Positions 7,066 to 10,320 of a stretch of DNA of 10,320 nt are shown here, piece by piece. The stretch is taken from contig JAUCNG010409137.1 in NCBI GenBank assembly GCA_032353305.1, forward strand, positions 1 through 10,320. The letters are read 5' to 3'. This DNA comes from Cephalothrix spiralis. Lineage: Eukaryota > Nemertea > Palaeonemertea > Archinemertea > Cephalotrichidae. The position numbers and the translations under genes were made by a program. Numbering within the stretch: the stretch's first letter is position 1; each line of letters starts with the position of its first letter. The notes under the pieces were generated by a model, which saw only the letters and a list, made by a program, of their open reading frames with translations, was not told the origin of the DNA and searched no databases.

Positions 7066-7823
7066 CTGAAACAAGAGAATGTGAATATTTATCAGACTGT
7101 GATCGCTATCTTAACATCAATCCAGTCATCAATAGTGCCCTAGGGAATTATTAAAATTAGATATTTTATGGCTGTTGTGAATTGAGTGAAATATTGGGAC
7201 ATATGGACCGGTCTCCTGACCAATTTTAACCAATTAATATACAAAATGTATATAAAAATCAACTTTACTTAAAAAAAATATATATTTAAATATTTTAATA
7301 TTCTTCAGGATCTTACAGGGGGGTCATGGAAAAAATGCGCATATACATATGGTGTATTTCGCGGAAATTCTTTCTTACATATCCACCCCCACCCCCTCCC
7401 CCCTTTTGGAAATAGGCTGTGATTACAAAGAATGTTCGAAATCTCCATTGGGAACAAAGAATATTAATAAAAAACGCTTTTTCAGATTCCGGCATTTGAA
7501 TGACAAATAGACCATGTCGAATGATTGGCATATCAGATAGACCTAGTCGAGGTAGGTAACCTTTAAATAGTGTATCCAAATAAAACTGATATATAAATTA
7601 TTTGTATACTGCGAGTGAAAAAGTCACTGAAAAAATTATTGTAGAGATTTCTTCCAGATTTGTTCATAAACAAGGGAGCTACATTGATTTTCCCAAAAAA
7701 CCTTGGTTTTCAATTTTCCGTCTATCCTGCCTTATAAATCGATCAGTATGTAAAACTGTATTGCTAATTCGATTTGAGATATGTCCAGAGAATGACCAGA
7801 TTGCGTGTTTGCACAAGTCAGTT
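7066..7823. other. Upstream intron, no exon recognised
   Basis: Gene-strand sequence just upstream of the first exon seen. The minus strand is open at 7579-7313, including 'FFINILCSQWRFRTFFVITA' and a donor-like GTAAGA near 7378. However, it has no acceptor and runs into a homopolymer-like glycine tract, so I do not call it an exon. The 7200-7310 part is AT-rich. Confidence 0.45.
7384..7403 (-). repeat. G-rich tract, possible G-quadruplex on gene strand
   Basis: On the minus strand this reads GGGGGGAGGGGGTGGGGGTG, three G-runs of five or six plus a further G-pair nearby, separated by single bases. This fits a two-tetrad quadruplex, or a three-tetrad one using bulges. It is on the transcribed-sense side of the gene and so would appear in the pre-mRNA. 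Confidence 0.5.
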
Positions 7824-8340
7824 GCGCGTCTTCGCGTTTCCCAAAAATCAGAATCCGCGCATATCTGGCCAAGGGGTCTGCGCGGATGCGCATACTCGCG
7901 TCTTCGCGTTTCCCAAATATCAGAATCAGCGCATATCTAACCAGGGGTCTGAGCAGATGCGCATACTCGCGTCTTCGCGTTTCCCAAAAAGAAGAATCCG
8001 CGCATATCTGGCCAAGGGGTCTGCGCATCCGTCTGCGCGGATGCGCATACTCGCGGCTTCGGGTTTCCCGAAAATCAGAATCCGCGCATATCTGGCCAGG
8101 GGATCTGCGCAGATGCGCATACTCGCATCTTCGGGTTTCCCGAAAATCAGAATCCGCGCATATCTGGCCAGGGGGTCTGCGTATACTCGCGTTTCCCAAA
8201 AATCAGAATCTTCGCATATCTGGCCAGGGGGTCTGCGCATACTCGCATCTTCGCGTTTCCCAAAATCCGGGCATATCTGTCCAAGGGGTCTGCGCGGATG
8301 CGCATACTCGCGTCTTCGCGTTTCCCAAAACTCAGAATCT
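7824..8340 (+). repeat. 72-bp CpG-rich satellite array, direct orientation, about 8 units
   Basis: The landmark GTTTCCC starts at 7836, 7908, 7979, 8063, 8135, 8191, 8255 and 8320. The steps are 72, 71, 84, 72, 56, 64 and 65 bp. Each full unit holds GCGCATACTCGCGTCTTCG, then GTTTCCCAAAAATCAGAATC, then CGCGCATATCTGGCCAAGGG, then GTCTGCGCGGAT. The 84-bp unit carries a 12-bp local duplication (around 8027-8040). The last units are shortened by loss of parts of the CTCGCGTCTTCG or TGCGCGGATGCG blocks. The array is strikingly richer in G, C and CpG than anything else in the window. Open frames on both strands across it are repeat artefacts. Confidence 0.9.
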
Positions 8341-8522
8341 CAAAATGTCAAATTTTTCCAACGTACAATTTTTCAAACGTTAAATATTTTCAACGTTAAA
8401 TTTTTCCATCGTCCAATTTTTCAAACGTAAAATTTTTTCAACGGCGCAATTTTTTTCGTCAAATTTTTCCAACTTCCAAATTTTCAAACGTAAAATTTTT
8501 TCAACGTCATATTTTTTCGTCA
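8341..8522. repeat. 16-bp AT-rich tandem array, about 11 units
   Basis: The CGT-containing landmark recurs at 8345 (ATGT), 8361, 8377, 8393, 8409, 8425, 8441, 8457, about 8472, 8488, 8504 and about 8517. This is a regular 16-bp step. The consensus is close to ACGTAAAATTTTTTCA with variable second position (ACGT/TCGT/ACGG). It follows the satellite array directly and forms the first part of the loop of the composite element. Confidence 0.85.
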
Positions 8523-8918
8523 AGTTTTTCTAAACTCTTGGCTTTCAAAATTTAAAAAAAAATTAATTGTTTTCTCGGCGTTTCAGACAAATTTTTCCAA
8601 AAACATTTTTTGTTTTCTGGGCGTTCCAGATTTTTTTAATGGGTAAAAAAAAGAAGACATGTTAGACCGTAGAGAAAAGAATTTTGGGTTTACCATTTTT
8701 TTCTGTCAAAATTTTTTGTTAGACCGAAGTGATTTGTTTTTAATGTGCTGTAAAAAATTTCTGTGTTTTTTTTGTTAAACCGAAGAGATTTTCTGTAAAA
8801 ATTCTCTGAAAAAAAATCTTGGGTTTAGTATTTTTTCCGTGTAAATGTTTTGTTAGTCTTTATTTCTGTCTCAAATTTTTTGTTAGACCGTAGAGATTTG
8901 TTTTGAATCAGCTGTAAT
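8523..8918. repeat. T-rich degenerate repeats (about 40 bp, then about 57 bp)
   Basis: First comes a repeat with landmarks TTGTTTTCTCGGCGTTTCAG at 8567 and TTGTTTTCTGGGCGTTCCAG at 8610 (43 bp apart), with a weaker copy near 8536. Then the landmark GTTAGACCGTAGAGA or variants occurs at 8661, 8718, 8774, about 8852 and 8882, accompanied by TTTTCTGTNAAAATTTTTT. The spacing is 57, 56, 78 and 30 bp. The array ends where the inverted satellite begins. No coding capacity. Confidence 0.75.
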
Positions 8919-9132
8919 CGAGTATGCGCATCTGCGCAGACCCCTTGGCCAGATATGCGCGGATTCTGATTTTTTGGGAGACGCGAGTATGCGCGGACTC
9001 GGATTTTTGGAAAACGCGAGTATGCGCATCCGCGCAGACCCCTTGGCCAGATATGCGTGGATTCTGATTTTTGTGAAACGTAAAGACGCGAGTATGCGCG
9101 GATTCTGATTTTTGGGAAACGCGAAGACGCGC
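8919..9132 (-). repeat. 72-bp CpG-rich satellite array, inverted orientation, about 3 units
   Basis: The complement of the 7824-8340 monomer: CGAGTATGCGCATCTGCGCA, GACCCCTTGGCCAGATATGC, then GCGGATTCTGATTTTT and GGGAAACGCGAAGACGCGC. Copies follow at 8919-8983, 8984-9013 (short), 9014-9084 and 9085-9132 (short). Units are more truncated than in the left array. With its partner it can fold back over at least 200 bp. Confidence 0.9.
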
Positions 9133-9949
9133 ATCTCAGTTTGCGCTTATCCGCAAACCGGAATGCAGACCTAGCTCTTGACACGTATGTACGATTTTGA
9201 GATAAATCGAGAAGGTAGTATTTTCAAATGGCCAATAAATAACGAAACAAAGTTGTGTCCTTTATACAGCCTTCTTCAGTTAATTTATTCTGTAATATGA
9301 TTTTTAACCTATTGGGCAGATTGAAAATTTTGGGACATATTGAAAAATCAATGTAGCTTACTTGTTTATGAACGGACTTGCACCAAATATTTTTTGTTGT
9401 GAACGGAGGACCATGTTCTTTCCAAAATTTACAATTTAAAATAATGAAGAAACATTTTTCATCAAAGTGTTCTTCATTTGCAACATCTATTCAAAGGGAC
9501 CACCCACAACAAGGAAGTATTCAAGTATTCAAGCATTTCCCGTCAAAAGATGTTGTTTCGGAATGTTCTGCTAAACAAATAATGATATTTGTTTTTACTA
9601 TTGTTTCTTAAACTTTAGGATCTACAAAACCTCAAAAACAGGAACAACAATCATTGAAACACAAAATGTTATACAAAATGTATATTTTTACTTCCTCAGT
9701 GTGTGTATTATCTTTTTACTATATTTTTCATTCCTGGAATTATTTACAAAGTAGGTACAAAAGAATTTGGCGCTCGGAACTTTGTTTATACAACAAATAT
9801 TTGGCTCGGTGTTAAAGTTAATTTATGTTAATGATTTTTCTACTTAAATTTAACATACGTATTTTTGTTTAAATTTACTACTTTATCCTCGATAGTATGA
9901 ATAATTAAGGCCAGTTATATAAAGAAGGTGGTTTTTTCTATAATTTATC
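9133..9949. other. Flank with no supported gene
   Basis: AT-rich sequence upstream of the gene fragment. The plus strand is open from 9378 to 9611 and reads ...NGGPCSFQNLQFKIMKKHF followed by SSKCSSFATSIQRDHPQQGS and about 28 further codons. The spacing C-x(n)-H-x(4)-C is faintly like the zinc-finger start of hAT-related (DUF4371/ZBED-type) proteins, but there is no convincing start, no splice partner and no second motif. It may be a transposon relic. The rest is low-complexity. Confidence 0.35.
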
Positions 9950-10215
9950 TTTACGCCGCTAGGAGAGTTCAAATGTCAAGGTCACTTAAAAATTAAAGGT
10001 AATCCTAGAGAGTCGCCGTTTTTTTAATGTATAGCTGATAAAATGTCTATAGTGATTTTTGTTTCTCATTGAATTCAACATTTACGCCGCTAGTGGCCAA
10101 AATCTCAATAAATGTCAAAATCACTCAATTTAGTATTACGGCGGAAGCTAAAATTGTCTATTCCAGCCCAACTGAGCTCCGGCCCGCCAGTGGCTCATTT
10201 ATTTTCATTTTCATG
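9950..10215. repeat. Repeat family with TTTACGCCGCTAG motif
   Basis: TTTACGCCGCTAG occurs at 9950 and 10080. After a variable gap each is followed by AAATGTCAAGGTCACT (near 9972) and AAATGTCAAAATCACT (near 10111). A third, more diverged copy (CCGCCAGTGGCTCATTT...CATGTCACTTTT) follows at about 10183-10222. The segment 10050-10107 is homologous to 6488-6552. The repeat period is about 100-130 bp. Probably a dispersed non-coding family of the host genome. Confidence 0.6.
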
Positions 10216-10320
10216 TCACTTTTCTAAGTCTCCAAATCCGTTGAAAAAACAATCAGGGAAGTGTAGAGGCCTTCTGTGAGCTCGAAATTTCAATAAAAAG
10301 GGACCCCAATTGTTCGGTCG
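10216..10320. other. Right edge, nothing recognised
   Basis: No exon, RNA gene or further repeat copy was recognised in the last 105 bases. A short AATAAA near 10291 has no associated transcript evidence. Confidence 0.4.

Larger units (their letters stand above)
7824..9132. mobile_element. Composite foldback-like element: inverted satellite arrays around AT-rich arrays
   Basis: Two arrays of the same CpG-rich repeat lie in opposite orientation, 7824-8340 (about eight units) and 8919-9132 (about three units). They flank a 578-bp AT-rich core made of at least three other tandem repeats. Inverted terminal repeats built of short direct repeats around a loop are the defining architecture of Foldback (FB) elements of Drosophila. 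The outer ends correspond roughly (GCGCGTCTTCGCG at 7825; CGCGAAGACGCGC at 9120). No clear target duplication was seen. No transposase is present; long open frames inside are by-products of stop-free repeats. An alternative is an inverted satellite segment made by rearrangement. Confidence 0.6.

Noticed and set aside
7313-7579. Minus-strand frame with 'FFINILCSQWRFRTFFVITA' as an upstream exon
   Set aside because: No acceptor, no phase-1 donor to join the next exon, and it runs through a poly-glycine tract from a G-run.
7824-8340. CRISPR array
   Set aside because: Repeats are directly adjacent with no unique spacers, in eukaryotic DNA with introns. It is a satellite.
7732-8430. Long open frames (104-218 codons) on both strands across the satellite
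   Set aside because: They follow the 72-bp repeat exactly, exist on both strands in several frames, and exist because the GC-rich monomer lacks stops. No gene-like composition.
8825-9184. Open frames on the minus strand across the inverted satellite
   Set aside because: Same repeat artefact as the left array, with repeated peptide words such as 'RAYSRL' and 'ESAHIWPRGLR'.
9378-9611. Plus-strand 77-codon frame with a zinc-finger-like C/H spacing
   Set aside because: Starts at a TTG, has no splice partner, and shows only one weak motif. Not enough for a gene or a named transposon.

Overview
The window looks like AT-rich arthropod, most likely insect, nuclear DNA. Short exons bounded by canonical GT/AG sites are separated by long AT-rich introns full of small inverted-repeat mobile elements and tandem repeats. 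Nothing bacterial is present: no operons, no ribosome binding sites, no rRNA or tRNA gene. The species cannot be named from the sequence.

The backbone is the middle part of one protein-coding gene on the minus strand. Five exons were found by eye, in transcription order: 7065-6664, 5797-5628, 4742-4662, 2641-2396 and 1100-987. Each is open in one frame and has an AG acceptor with a pyrimidine-rich tract and a GT donor. The codon phases match at all four internal junctions (1, 0, 0, 0). Together they give about 337 residues with no stop. The order of motifs resembles the extracellular ligand-binding domain of receptors with a periplasmic-binding-protein type 1 fold (ANF receptor-like: receptor guanylyl cyclases, ionotropic glutamate receptor amino-terminal domains, class C GPCRs). 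The family call is by eye and tentative. The first exon(s) and everything after the domain (membrane segment, intracellular part) lie outside the window or were not recognised.

The introns and flanks hold the repeats. Positions 1-986, beyond the last exon seen, contain a degenerate 30-bp tandem repeat built on TTCACG. The 2641/1100 intron holds mariner-like ends, an 82-bp near-perfect palindrome, a 96-bp Harbinger-type MITE with a TAA target duplication, and two inverted 50-bp copies that differ mainly at third codon positions. The 4662/2641 intron contains a foldback palindrome of about 550 bp. The 5628/4742 intron is extremely AT-rich. The 6664/5797 intron carries a dispersed repeat that recurs near the right edge of the window. 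Upstream of the first exon seen, 7824-9132 is a composite element: CpG-rich 72-bp satellite arrays in opposite orientation flank AT-rich 16-bp, about 40-bp and about 57-bp tandem arrays. This architecture recalls Foldback (FB) transposons.

The most interesting items are the composite foldback-satellite element, the otherwise hidden five-exon receptor-like gene, and the large intronic palindrome that would fold into a long hairpin in the pre-mRNA.
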